From Flabesymbios commensalis (taxonomy: Eukaryota > Annelida > Polychaeta > Terebellida > Flabelligeridae): a stretch of DNA of 64,000 nucleotides. Positions 47,798 to 60,313 of this stretch are shown here, one piece after another. The notes under the pieces are model-generated. The model did not search any database, had not been told where the DNA came from, and worked only from the letters and a program-made list of their open reading frames with translations. Within the stretch, counting starts at the first letter, position 1. Every line of letters starts with the position of its first letter. The stretch lies in contig OZ024913.1 of NCBI GenBank assembly GCA_964017125.1, forward strand, positions 372,001-436,000. The letters run 5' to 3'. A program made the position numbers and the translations under genes.

Positions 47798-50700
47798 CTG
47801 TGAGAGGATGAATAGCAAAACATAAGATAAACATATTAAGTACTAAAAAGCTGTTCCCCTTTTGCCCAGCAATTATTTTGACCATCTGTATTATTTACAA
47901 AACCACGATATTATATAACGGAAAAACGCGACATCCACTGTAGGGTACTGCTGCTTTTTAACAACTACCCTGGTATAAATCAACTACCACTATAACAGGG
48001 CAGTCCAACCGATTTGCTTGATGTATATGTAACCAGAAAATTAAGACTATATCTGTAAAAATTCGTAATTCAAACTCTCAAAGTTGGCCTACTTGTGACA
48101 AACTTAAGCTTAATTTTAATAGAGATACGACGCTGGCCAAAAATTTAGACACAGCAGCGGCATCTAGTGGACTTCAAATAATACTTTAATCACTGCCTGA
48201 CGTTATGTGCATCACATTGTGTACACGGGTGTGCATGCAAGCCTCAGTGAACATATTTTCGGGAGGGCACTGTACTCCAGGGTATAGGTGACTAAAGACT
48301 TGAAAGGTCGCTGTTTTCCGCGATAACCATGGTCGCGATTTTTTGCAAACAACAAGACCTGATCATAACTACTTGATTCTAATTGAGAATGGTTTATATA
48401 TTAACATGACCCTAAAAACTTATTAGAGGCGCAGACGCTTTTTCAGCGTCACAAATTGATTGGTAGGCAAGCAGCAAACAGATGCCCCTATTGTTTTTCA
48501 AAAAGCGCCTGGTGGTCTGTGACCAGCGTATAGTGCAGTAAAAGTAAATGAGTACACTGATAGTCACCGTGACCACTTCCAACGTGTTTGAGAATTTAGA
48601 AGCATTTTACATCAGAGAAGGAGAGCCAGTACCGGTCTTCTGTAAGGTGGGGGGGGGGGGGTTGCAACCTCCACAACCCCCTCCACCCCCCCCCCCCCCC
48701 CCGTACATCCGCCACTGCACCTGCTACACACCTTGAATCTCTAGAACCGTATTTTACAAGGTCAGGCTAGGCTACGCTAACTCGCGACAGTTTGGCCGGC
48801 TCCAGGACCATTTGCGCTCTTGAAGTCCCCCCCCCCTCCCAAGACGTTCCCTATCGTCACCGTGACAACGTGCCCCCAATTTCAGACGTGTTGCCCCCCT
48901 GTAGGACGTTTCGCACCCAGGGAAAACGTTTCGCCACCTCTGTGAGACGTTTTGCACCCTGTGGAAGACGCTGCGCCCCCTATAAATGATGCTTCGGCCC
49001 CTATCAAAACTGGAAATGTCACCGTTTTTTTGTAAACAAAAAACTGTAGATGTCTCCCCTACCGCATCATAAAGGTATATAGCTAATATATGTAGGCCTA
49101 GTGTCGATGGCTTTTGTAATTAATGGTAATAAAGGGCTCTGACCTCCCATGTGATTTATATCAAGATGAAACACAGTTGAGCCTAAAGGGATTTATGTTT
49201 TTAATGATCGGGGTGAAAAACAATACCCCCACATCACTTTAAATTATGTTACCACTCCTGTAATGTTATTAAAAGTGGCTGAAAGTTCAATCAAAAAAAT
49301 ATCTGCAAATTATTTTTACAGTCCCCCCAGTTGACTTGAAAGTCAATAATATATTCTAAAATGTACATAAAGCATGATCTCAGGGATATTATGAGGATTA
49401 ATCTATCTAAAAAATATGGTAACGGAGTTTCATTTCACAAAGCTGTCTTTCATGAATATCAAAGTCTCAACAGAAAACAATTAATTGACCAAACTATTTC
49501 CAAGGAAACTTCAGGTTTAATCCTCACTATTTATCACAATAAATTTGCATAAGCGAGAGAAAACAATTTAAATATGACAAATTTGTTTTTTAATGTAACA
49601 AATAACATTACCATATAAAAACTTTGCTAACAAACATGGAAATCAAGGTACTTCATTTAAAACAGAGAGTTTTTCCGCATTGGCAATCTCCTTCTTGTGA
49701 AAAGTATATATTCCAAGCCAAACGCGACATGGTACAATTTGCATAGCCTAGGAGGTATCTTCTCTTCCAAGTCCATGATAAATTTATGATTTTATCAAAA
49801 TTCGTTACTGTGGTGATGGTAGGCTGACAGTTTAAAAAAAATGAAATATTTGCATTGTACAGTATTGTTTAAGAACTAATATTGGATTCCCATCAGACTA
49901 ATGTAAGCTAATCTTGCTACATTAGTAGTATATCAACACAACAATAATGTTGTGCTTACAACAATCAACTTTTAAATAAATAATTATATAATAATGTTTA
50001 ATAGTAGTAGTAGTAGTAGTAGTATATGATTAAAACTCAGTTACTAAGTGAATAGTATTAGAATTTGGGGTCGCTTGCGTGATGTTTAAAATGACAACTC
50101 ACACTTATCCACCAGGTGGTAGTTCAGGTTTATACACTAGATGGCGATAATGAAACTTGCCGGTAACAGAGTTTTGAGCAAGTTATGGACAGGCTTTTAA
50201 TGTTTTTAACTTTAAATCATTTTTGAACAAATTGTTACCACTTGATCATTGTTATTTTTCATTAAAGTCCTACTGTGTATGAATGAATGAAGATACATTT
50301 CACATTATAATTAAAGCAAGAATTAATAGGAAAAAAATACAATCGTAAAAGTATCATACATAATAAAGGATGATCACACTGGGTCAAAGTAAAATAAAGG
50401 TTCAATTACCGGTACGTAAATAATTTGGACATTAATAATTAGGCCTGACTGCTACCTATCAAACTAAAAATATATAAGGCCACAGCATAAAAAATAATAA
50501 CGGTACAGTTCCAATGTTTTCACACATTAACGAACATAATACCAGGTAATATTGTATAAAATTTGAGCGTCTCACCTGTACTTAGAGTTATATATTTTAC
50601 TCAGGTTACGGGACCGTAATAAGTAGGCCTAACTACAACATTCCAAATTAAAAATATATAAGGCCACTGCATAAGAAATAATAACGCTACACTTTCAAAT

Positions 50701-51650
50701 TTTTCACACACTAGCGAACATAATACAAGGTATTATTGTATCAAATTTGAAGTTCATGTTGTATATTTTACTCGGTTTCGACATGGTAACTCGTTTGCGG
50801 CGGGTATCGCCCGGTTTCATCAATAGACATTTACTAACAAATGGTCTAACTTTTGAACTATACAATATTTTTTACGATTTTTTTAGGATTAATGCTAAAT
50901 GACTAGAAAATAAGGGGGTTTACAAAATTTCATGAAAATCGCTTGAGAATTTCATTTTAGACCATCCTCCACCGCCGGACAGACTATAGGTAGGTACATT
51001 CAATAAATTATAAAATTGTCCAATAAAATTATGCTGAGCTTTTTTTCGTAACTGCTCGACATGCTAAAAGAAATATTTAACCACATTCCAGTTTTCACTG
51101 AGCAAGAAAAATGCACAAAAACGTCCAATGAAAACTTGAACTTGAACTTTTTGAAGCAGCTGAGGAAAACTACTGAGATGATGCTGCTGTTGAGAGTTTT
51201 AGTTTTTAGATACATCTGGTCACCCAACGAGTGCCCCGCAATACAGTAACAGTAGCAAATATACCACATAGGCCTATGCATATAACAATCAGAAATTTGG
51301 GCATAGCCTCCGGCCCCTGTTTTTTCAAGTCCACGAGAGGGTCATGGAAGAAAAAAAAATTAAATCTTTATGGCTATGAAACTTCCATTTTTATCCTCGG
51401 TGTGCCCTATGAGGAAGCGTAGGGGAGACAAACAAAACTTCATCCAGGTTTTACCTAGCCCCAGCGCGACTGTACACTGGCAAGCGGTACAGTCACAATT
51501 GCATACAGTCGCTTTGGGCGAGACACCCCACCCCTGGTTATCGTGGAGTTAAACGTCTTTCTAAACTATAACCATGGGGGCGAAAGGTATTTTCTATTTA
51601 TAAGTCGGGGCGAAACGTCTTTTTCAAGTATGAGGTGGGCGAAACATCTC
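47798..51650. other. Intergenic sequence, no gene seen
   Basis: AT-rich sequence with a poly-G and poly-C pair at 48648-48702 (G-quadruplex potential), a (TAG)n run at 50001-50022, and two similar segments about 50410-50540 and 50620-50760 (aatatataaggccac, cacattaacgaacataata type words), a two-copy tandem duplication. The short frames lack support. Confidence 0.45.
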
Positions 51651-51655
51651 ACTAT

Positions 51656-52302
51656 AGTCAGATTCACATTAAATTCATCAAACAGGATTATTGAATTTCG
51701 CGGATTTCTCAGTCAATTCTCAACCAATTTCCATGAAATTTTACACACACTATTTTCCGAAGTTTTGTTAAGTATTTACTTGTTAAGTATTTTATACCAT
51801 TTGACATGTAATACAATTCTGAGACAAAGCTAATGGCTTTGTAGGGATTTTTCCGCGCATTTACTCTCAACAAAGAGGTAGATGCGCTATCGGCCATGAA
51901 TTCGTCCCAGCTGCGTGAGATCAGTCCTAGAAGGCCTCTCCTGGTCTCTTGACTGGCAAGGACTGATTCTTATGGGCCGCAGCGGGTTATCAAGTGAGTA
52001 CTTGTGAATGCGTCTGGTTGCTTGCTAGATGATTAGAATCGTTCTGTGGGAAGCCCACAAGCCGAAATTCACACAGCTTTATAGAGGGCAACATTTTTTA
52101 TTTATTTACTACAGTCTACATGTCAAATGATCTAACTTCTTAAATAGGCCTAAGGCTAAGCCAACTTATCAAAACTTCGCAAAACTTTCAGGGTAGTCAC
52201 GACATGAATGGAAAATAGTGCGTGTAAAATTTCATGAAATTTGGTTGAGAATTAACTGAGAAATCGGCGAAATTCATTCACCACGGTAAATGTGAATCAA
52301 AC
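51656..52302. mobile_element. Foldback element with ~180-bp inverted arms
   Basis: The left arm (51656-51830) and the inverted right arm (52120-52302) share gattcacatt, gatttctcagt, aattctcaacca, catgaaattttacac and catttgacatgta. The centre is unique. Single arms occur at about 3300-3620, 36850-36910, 39100-39305 and 50800-50985. It is non-coding and likely a non-autonomous DNA transposon. Confidence 0.65.
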
Positions 52303-52946
52303 TTTAAATAATGGTGCAAATGACTACGGTGCGAAAAGTTTGTGTACCCTGAGGCCGATGGGCGATAATATGTAGATCGTTGATCTCTCAATAGACTGCT
52401 AAATGACGAGAAACGCTGATCCTAGAAAGGCTAGGCCCATGAGAAAATTGAAGAAAAGGTACCAATACAATATCATATCATTGATTTCCATACGATTTGT
52501 TTCCGTTATAAATACGACTTTAAACTCACCTTGTTACATTTCTCTGTCTGATAGAAATAAATGTGACAGTTAGACTATTCGATACACGTTACGAATCTAT
52601 GAACTTTATTGAGAACTGCTTTTAAAAAGCGATGCATATTCTGTTCATAATGCAGAACAAAGCAAACAATACATGATAAACAATCAGAATCTATGTAATT
52701 CCAATGACGACGTAAGCTCTTTTGACTGTGCTCAGCTTTGGTTAGTAGCTGAGGTTTGGTCAAGAATGCAAACTACATCTACCAAACGGAGTCAGTATTG
52801 GTGATGTCATCAATAGCCTACTGATGTGGAATAAGTGAAACCATAATTTGCCGATCTTTTCTCAGAACATTCATTTGATAATAACCACCTGGTCTTTGTT
52901 AGAATCAGATTACATGAAATTGAAGAGATCTCTAGTATGGTAAATC
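52303..52946. other. Intergenic, no gene seen
   Basis: No recognisable feature on either strand; short frames only. Confidence 0.4.
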
Positions 52947-53190
52947 CCCTGCAAACAATTTCACGTTGTAATAACGTCCCCACAACGTACAGCATTCGTA
53001 CTTAGGACGTAACTCTGTGAACTCCCATTTACGTCCTTAGGACGTAAAGCATAAATGTAACGTGATTAGGACGTTCTGGGGACGTTAGGGTTAATATGAC
53101 TACGTCCTTAGCACGTCCTCGTTACCTTCATCCATGAATGACGAAAATAGGACCTTAACGAACATTATATTACGTACATTGTTTGCAGGG
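52947..53190. mobile_element. MITE, copy 1 of a tandem pair
   Basis: 244 bp with inverted ends ccctgcaaacaat and attgtttgcaggg. The interior is rich in acgtccttaggacgt words. It is nearly identical in layout to 53259-53501. Confidence 0.8.
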
Positions 53191-53258
53191 TCATGTATTT
53201 GATGAACCCAATTTAACTAATTTAAACTGTCCAATCACAATTGAAGAAAGTAAAAATA

Positions 53259-53501
53259 CCTGCAAACAATTTTACGTTTTAATAACGTCCCCACAAAGTA
53301 CAGCGTTCGTCCTTAGGACGTAACTCTGTGAACTCCCATTTAGGTCCTTAGAACGTAAGACATAAATGTAACGTTATTGGGACGTTATGGGGATGTTAGG
53401 GTTATTATGACTATGTCCTTAGCACATCCTCGTTATGTTCATCCATGAATGACGAAAATGGGACCTTAATGAACGTTATATTACGTACTGTGTTTGCAGG
53501 G
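53259..53501. mobile_element. MITE, copy 2 of a tandem pair
   Basis: 243 bp with ends cctgcaaacaat and gtgtttgcagg. It matches 52947-53190 along its whole length with scattered substitutions. The copies are in the same orientation, 68 bp apart. Confidence 0.8.
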
Positions 53502-55290
53502 GATGGTAATGAGGATTGATGTGGAGTAGATTCTTGAAGATAAAGCCAAGAGATGGTGCGGATTGGTTAAATAACAAGTCAATTGAAGAGCATGTTTTAC
53601 ATGAGAAATGTCAATCAAAATGTAAATTGTGTGACCTGATACAGATAGACCAACATTCAGACAGTGTGCATCCACCGTCGTAATCTTTATAAAGCCCAGT
53701 TTCTCAGCCCCTTTAAATGTTGTGTTTATATTTATTTGTGATAGCTCCAGCTATGGCTGAGATCTGATTAGATTTTTCAGCAAATCCATAGATCGGAAGT
53801 GGCTGAATATACGTTTTGTAAAAATTATGGGTGGGGCGGGGGGGGGGGGGGGGGTTAGAAGGTAACACATTTGAGGAGTTTTCCAGCATTAAAATATTTT
53901 TTTCAAGCTATTTTTTTGGGGCTGGGGATGGTGTTGGGGATGATATTCAGAACATCAAATATTTTTTGTTGTTTTCCTTTCAGGTGTGACATTCGAGTAT
54001 TTGTATTATTAATTAACAGTTGATTTGGGTGGGACAACATCTAAAATTGTAATTCTGTCTTTTATTAAATATTAACAAAAACATACTTTGGCCCTTATAG
54101 CCAGAAACTTACAATACAGTTTGAATGACTTGCTATAACTAATCATCTAATGTTGATTAGATATTTGTTTTGTAGATACAGTACTCAGCGACTATAGGTG
54201 CGGAGTTCTATACTTACAACAACAAGGAATATACTGTCAGCTGTGATGACTCAACAGACTGGCATTGAAGTACAGCTGGTCAGGAAAGAGATGTGTCAAG
54301 AAGGCTTTTGAAATGCTTAAACTGGTGCTTCATGGCGAGTGCGTAATTTCAAATTCGCTTGAAAATTGGTATATGCATAACTTGAAGGAATTGCAGATGC
54401 TATAAAACTCTTGATACCATCTATTATAACAATGTGATGACAGATGGATTGTATGATTTCATGTTTTCTATAAGCTACACCTCTCAATATCTGCTCAGAA
54501 ACCTGGGGCTGTGTTCTGGGACGATATTAAAAATTAAGCTGATAGTTATTGCTATGCACACTTCTGTTATCATTTACCATATGAGGTTTGAAACACAAAC
54601 AAAAATGATGTAAGTTAGGTCGATGATTTAAATAATGATTTTTTTTAGGCTAGATAGCAACATTCCTAGCATTTAAAGTTTGTTTGTATTTTGCAGGTGC
54701 AGTGTGGATAAATCCCCTATGTAAACATGCATCGGATAATGAAATCATGTCTATTGCGCGAGACTGGCTGATGTTTTCCAGGGACCGGTCTGGCAGGAGG
54801 GATACCAAACGACACAGCAGCGGAACATGATCAAATGCTCTAAATGTTTAAATTTTAAAGACCTGAGCTTAATTACAGCATACCACAACAAATTTGATTA
54901 TTTTGTTGACTTACGGTACATTGTACCATATTGTTTATAGTATGAGCGTTGTACCATTATTACTAGGCATTGGATTACTCATCTAGTCGAATTTATATTT
55001 TATTTGCTCCTGATGGGTACACACTGCCAGTTATTTTAGACATGTTATAACTTACCAAGGACCGGTCTGGAGGGAGGGATGCCAGACAACACAACAGCGG
55101 AACATAATCAAGTGGTCTAAATGTTTAAATTTTAAAGGCACTGCCAGCAATTTTAGACATGTTATTGTATTTAATATATCACAGAAAACTATTTTACCAC
55201 GTTTGCTTGTTTGTGTTATAGAAAGTAGATCACATGTTAATAATAGCCTATTATGATAATTGTATCACTGCTGTAACCAAAGCACCAGCT
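53502..55290. other. Intergenic sequence with a direct repeat
   Basis: A poly-G tract at about 53837-53855. The segment 54777-54864 (gaccggtctgg, cagcggaacat, aaatgtttaaattttaaag) is repeated at 55058-55138. No gene was recognised. Confidence 0.5.
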
Positions 55291-55313
55291 GCGAAATTGC
55301 CATTCAATCTGAT

Positions 55314-55650
55314 GTTGGCCCTAATCTTGGATTGGTTGGGCCCTCACAGGGCCTACACAATGTTTTGTTGGCCCTGATCTTGGAATGGTTGGGCCTTCGC
55401 ATGGCTAACACAATGTTGTTTCGTTGACCCTGATCTTGGAATGGTTGGGCCTTCACATGGCCAACACTAGGTTGTTTTGTTGGCCTTACGTTGGCCCTGA
55501 TCTTCGATTGGTTGGGCCTTCGCATGGCCAACACTATGTTGTTTTGTTGGCCTTACGTTGGCCCTGATCTTCGATTGGTTGGGCCTTCGCATGGCCAACA
55601 CTATGTTGTTTTGTTGGCCTTACGCTGGCCCATTTGTAGTGATGTTTGCT
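55314..55650. repeat. 67-bp minisatellite
   Basis: About five units starting ttggccctgatctt and containing ggttgggccttcgcatggcc. The last two complete units (55491-55557 and 55558-55624) are identical, indicating recent amplification. It ends atgtttgctggg like the dispersed 'ttggccca' repeats, so it is a tandem expansion of that family. The frames in it are artefacts. Confidence 0.85.
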
Positions 55651-55652
55651 GG

Positions 55653-56093
55653 GTATTGGCTGACCATTTTGCATATGGCAGTTAATAAAACTACAAAAAA
55701 AGATGAAATTTCAACAAATGAGCGATACTAAATAAATTCCATATCCGAATTGCTTGAAATCTAGTACAAAAAAAATTATTAGTGCATGGTATACACAAAT
55801 TCCAGAGAAGCCTTAAAAACTGAAATAATACTGAAATATGACATTATTTGTCTGATTATGAAAAATGTCCTCCAGTTCAAAGTGACATATATATAATCAG
55901 ATAATGAGAGAGCAGTCTTGAACCAGTTAATCTCAATCAGCTTCGGCAAGACCATCAGCAGTAGCAGCGGCGGCTCCCCTTCTCTTTAACATGTGTTTTT
56001 TCCTGGCGCCATCCTCATAATCTGCTTGTGAGTCACAGATTATCTTGTCCAATCTTCCCATGTGAAGTGACTGAGCACAGCATCTGATTTTGA
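55653..56093 (-). repeat. Inverted repeat pair, minus copy (mate at 40457-40905)
   Basis: Matches 40457-40905 in inverse. The open frame is kept here too (QSLHMGRLDKI, DGARKKHMLKRRGAAAA, stop), preceded by an AG (aaaatcag|ATGCTG). Many of the differences change the amino acid, so selection on the frame is uncertain. Confidence 0.6.
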
Positions 56094-56700
56094 ATTACAT
56101 AGAAATTATTTTGAAGTATCCTGTGAGAGATTTTACTTATCCTGTTTTTTTTAAGACGACCCCTGAAAAGTATGTTGCGTTGCGCAAAATACAGTAAGCC
56201 TTTTAAAGGCACAAAACAAGTTATATATTCATTTAGTGAAATATAATCCATATTAAAATCATGATGCTCACCCATTCTTTTTCAAAATACCAATCTACAT
56301 AAATCGGATCAAGGGACCTATTTCATGGAGATAGGCTTATGTCATTTCAGTAACAAGTAAGCTCTTTCTAGTATTTTGCTGAATGTTTGAGAGCTGTGGG
56401 GCGTTGGTACTAGTCAGGTTCGAAGTTGGCAGTTACGTGGACAAAATATGTTTTGAGATTACTTGCCAAACATGCGCTGACTGATTGGCGAACAATTGGC
56501 GAATTAAATACTATTTGGCAGCAATTTGATCAACAAATGGTGAATGTGGAGAATATTACATGGCTATTGGGCAAATGGGTGACCAAATTTTACTCAAATA
56601 GTCCCCAATTTGTGGCAGACTGTTCTCCAATTAATTGCAAACAATTTAGTAAACTGTTCAGCATAGTGGACAGAGGCTTGATTATGAAAACACCATAAAA
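56094..56700. other. Region 3' of gene B, no gene seen
   Basis: No feature was recognised. The short plus-strand frame 56426-56698 has no family similarity. Confidence 0.4.
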
Positions 56701-56715
56701 AAACTTCTCATCAGT

Positions 56716-56721
56716 TTTATT
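56716..56721 (-). promoter_or_regulatory. Polyadenylation signal AATAAA of gene B
   Basis: AATAAA on the minus strand, 131 bp past the gene B stop, in sequence shared with the gene A 3' end. Confidence 0.6.
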
Positions 56722-56852
56722 GTCATAATACACTTCGAGGTAACCATTAATAAATGTATTGTACATCGCTAACAATAAACAAAATTGAATTGATTCAAAA
56801 ATTTGAAAAGCAGAAATATTTGAAGTTGTCAAGTAGTTTTTTACATGTGGAT

Positions 56853-59137
56853 TTAAGTTTTATCGTGACTCAGTAAATGTTGTTTGAGTATTGATTTATA
56901 TCCATACGACACACCACATGTTTCACACACATATGATTTCTCTTTGGTGTGGACAAGTTGATGAGTTTTCAAATTATTTTTCTGATTAAATCTTTTATCA
57001 CAGTAGTCGCAGGCATAGGGTTTCAAATCCGTATGAATAAATCGATGTCGCCTGAATGCTGATGGATTTAAAAATGACTTCCCACAGATCTCGCACATGT
57101 ATTTTTTTTCCTTTGTGTGTATCCGTAGATGTGAAGCAAGGCTTGCAGAATATTTAAACGCTTTATGACATGTACCACAGATAAAAGGTCTGCTATCGCT
57201 GTGAACTACTTGGTGACTAAGCCAGTTTTTTCTCGATTTGAAGGTTTTCCCACATGTATCACATATATATTGCGGCCGGGTAATCAAATGTAACTCTTCA
57301 TGTTGCTTCCAGCTATTTTTGAGAGAGAACACCTTGTCACATGTGCTACAGGTGTATAGTGAGGGGTTGTGATCACGACGAGAACGTGGACGCTTCGCGA
57401 AACTGCAGGCATTGTGGAATTCATTGTGTGATAGCAAGCATTGCTTTGACTCAAAGTGTGTCCCACATGTATCACATCTAAATTTTGGGGTAATGATATG
57501 TGATTTTTCATGGTCCACCAGATATTTCCTAAAAGAGAACACTCTGTCACATGAACTACATATGTAAAGAGAAGGTTTGGTATTAAGATGATAAAATTGA
57601 TGCTTAATAAAAGTAGTTTTTGATTTAATTTCCATGGTGCATTTGCCACATTGAAATATAGAGTGACTTTCCTGTTTATTTGTTGCGATTTCCACTTTCA
57701 CATCACCATATAACTGGCTATCATATTCTCTGTTGATTGAACATAAACAATAAATAATTATTACAAAATCTTCCTGGATATCATAAGAGTCAGGCGCAGG
57801 TAATGCTAGATGAAGATTGACTCTGCTTTGGTTGGGGATATGCTGTGATAAAGTAGGACAGCTAGCAGCCAGAAGATAAGCATGACCAGACTCTGTGTCT
57901 CCTATGTTACCACGAAAACTCATGTTGCAAAACACATCTCGCTGGGAAAAGTCATGTAACAAAGATAATATGGCTGTAGCGTGAGATAACAAACCGTTCG
58001 TATCACAGAGGAGTCCCATGTGTGTGAAGCTAGATAACAGTGGATCAGTCGCATCTCCCGTGTAAGCATAGTGGATAAAGGCACTGATTTCTTGTCCACT
58101 GAAGGATGTCACTATGTTATAATTTCCAAGCGCACATTCTGCTAACTCTTGTTTCAGGAGAGAACTGGCTGCGGCCAGAATTCCCGCATGAGCCACAAAC
58201 TGCTCGCCATCAGATGCGACCAGAGTGACGTCACAGAGATCTCCTGCCTGTTGCATTTCATGGAGTGTATTTAATATATACCTTGCTGTCAGACTATGTC
58301 TGTCACCAATGTATAAATGTGAGCGTTCATGTTTTCTCAGATATTGATTGGTAGAGAACACTCTGTCACATTTTCCGCATGTGTAAAGTGTAGGTTTGTT
58401 ATCAAGATGATACAACTGATGTCTCATGGAATCATTTTTTCTTTTAAAGCCTTTTCCACATTTGCTACACTCGAAGATTCTGTTGCTTGGTTGTGAATCA
58501 TTTCGATTTTTCTCATTCACATCACTATATAAATGACTATCAAATTCTTTAGTGAGAGAACCTATACAATAAATAATAGATACAAATTCGTCTCGGATAT
58601 CGCAAGAGTCGGGCACAGGTAATGCTAGATGAAGATTGACACTGCTTTGGTTGGGGATATAATGTGATAAATTATGTGCGTTAGCAGCCAGAAGATAAGC
58701 ATGGCCAAGCACTGTGTCTCCTTTTTTGCCACGAAAGCTCATGTTGCAAAACACACCTCGCTGGTAAAAATGATGTAATAAAGATAATATATCTGTAGCG
58801 TGAGATAACAGATCATTCGTATGACAGAGGAGTCCCATGTCTGTGAAGCTAGATAACAGTGGATCAGTCGTATCTCCCGTGTAAGCATAGTGGATTAACA
58901 CCCTGATTTCACGTCCGCTGAAGGATGTCACTATGTTATAATGCCCCTGCTCACATTCTGCTAACTCTTGTTTCAGAAGAGAACTGGCTGCAGCCAGAAT
59001 TCCCGCATGAGCCACAAACTGCTCACCATCTGATGAGACCAGAGTGACGTCACACAGATCTCCCACCTTCTGCATCTGATGTAGAGTCCATAGTGTTTTC
59101 TGTGTATTCTCCATTTCTTCATCAATTGCACCGAGCA
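56853..59137 (-). CDS. Gene B terminal exon: BTB-BTB-C2H2 zinc-finger protein
   Basis: Paralogue of 9473-11754 with the same order over 761 residues: BTB 1, BTB-like segment, two fingers, BTB 2, BTB-like segment, nine fingers. The BTB halves and fingers 1-6, 10 and 11 are nearly the same as in gene A. Fingers 7-9 (about residues 623-702) differ much more, including helix positions that contact DNA: finger 7 FKSRKNWLSH against FKKKRCWQGH, finger 8 FKYSASLASH against FKQSATLRTH, finger 9 FLNPSAFRRH against YGTQSKLDRH. One extra residue (TRPQYICD for TAQFICD) explains the length. The acceptor tttttag|TGCTCG and phase 1 match gene A. A candidate internal donor (AAG|GTGGGA) lies where the stubs splice. 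Confidence 0.95.
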
Positions 59138-59442
59138 CTAAAAATAAAAAACGTATGTTAAACCTACATATTTAAGAAAGATGTTTTACTCAGTACAAAA
59201 TTGTAAAAAATCAAATTGAAATTAAATTACAACTATACGGACCTGATTAGGAAAACATGAATAATAATTTGAATTAATAATGTTACTCATCCCACAGAAA
59301 CAACATCACTTTCTGTAGTACATGTAGTAGTGAGATAATGTTCTAAATCACTTTTCAGCTGTAATGATCATTTGGTTGAGTGTTTTCTTTCACTCGCTAA
59401 GTAAGAGGTTCTGGGCATGACTAGATATTATACCCCACAGAA

Positions 59443-59600
59443 GGGGGTCCTAGAGTAGTGGTTAGCACCGCTGCCTTTCAGGCTAGAGTTTGGGGTTTGT
59501 TTCCGAATCCTCTGTCTGGAGGGAAGTGTCATCTCACTTATCTCCTGGCTCAATTTAGCCTGTAAGTGCACAAAAGTAGCCTAAAGCCTGATTCATTACA
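59443..59600 (+). mobile_element. tRNA-derived SINE, plus copy in the gene B intron
   Basis: Head gggtcctagagtagtggtta (A-box-like), then gtttgtttccgaatcct (B-box-like) and body tctggagggaagtgtcatct. Same family as 26268-26437. Confidence 0.75.
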
Positions 59601-59721
59601 TTTTTACCCACAGACAGTCAACCACAACAAGACCATTAGCCTGTCATGTACATCCTATACATCACGTACATCCCCGTTAAACGTCAGCAATGAATAGGGT
59701 GCTCGCATCCAGGATTAAAAG

Positions 59722-59870
59722 TGAATGAATAGGGCTTTACGCCACATATAGGCTAAACTGGGCAAGGAGAACCTCCTGAGGATTGTGAGACGAATGAGAT
59801 GATACAGCCCACCAGAAACCTAATTCGAAATTTGAGCCCTGGCTGTCTAAGGCAGGGTACGTTGGGGGCT
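59722..59870 (-). mobile_element. tRNA-derived SINE, minus copy in the gene B intron
   Basis: An inverted relative of the preceding SINE (gaatgaatagggctttacg, then gatacagcccaccagaaacc, aaatttgagccctggc). The two copies face each other about 120 bp apart and could form a double-stranded RNA stem in the intron. Confidence 0.7.
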
Positions 59871-60313
59871 AGATGGGTTGTGTGAAACATTAAACGTACA
59901 AAGTTTTACACACTAAAATTAGACAAGTATGAATCATAATAAGAAATCAATCCTTTCAAGGATTAGTTTTATCTTCTAGTCTAGCTGATTTTTTTAATCC
60001 CATGATTGATCGAAATTTTGACTTCAATTTCTGTTCTTTTTAATATAATACTCCAAAACAGCATCATCCACCGTGATTTTTTTAGCATATTTTTGATCAG
60101 TGCCATTTACAATAAATGAACCTGTCCTGTGCATAGGCCTGTAAATCCATTAAAATAATACTAGCTAATGGACGATAATAGGTGAATTAAATGACTATAC
60201 CGTCAAATCAGTCAGCTAGAAATATCGCCATCTCCATATTTAATTCACATGTCACATTTAAAGATGGCGATATTTCTAGCTGATATGTGAATTTAATATT
60301 TAATTTCAATTAC

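Larger units (their letters stand above)
59138..60313 (-). other. Gene B last intron
   Basis: An intron of 1176 bp, longer than the gene A equivalent (496 bp) because of two SINE insertions (59443-59600 and 59722-59870). Phase 1. Confidence 0.75.

Noticed and set aside
55314-55650. CRISPR-like spaced repeats
   Set aside because: The units are directly adjacent minisatellite repeats with no spacers, in animal DNA.
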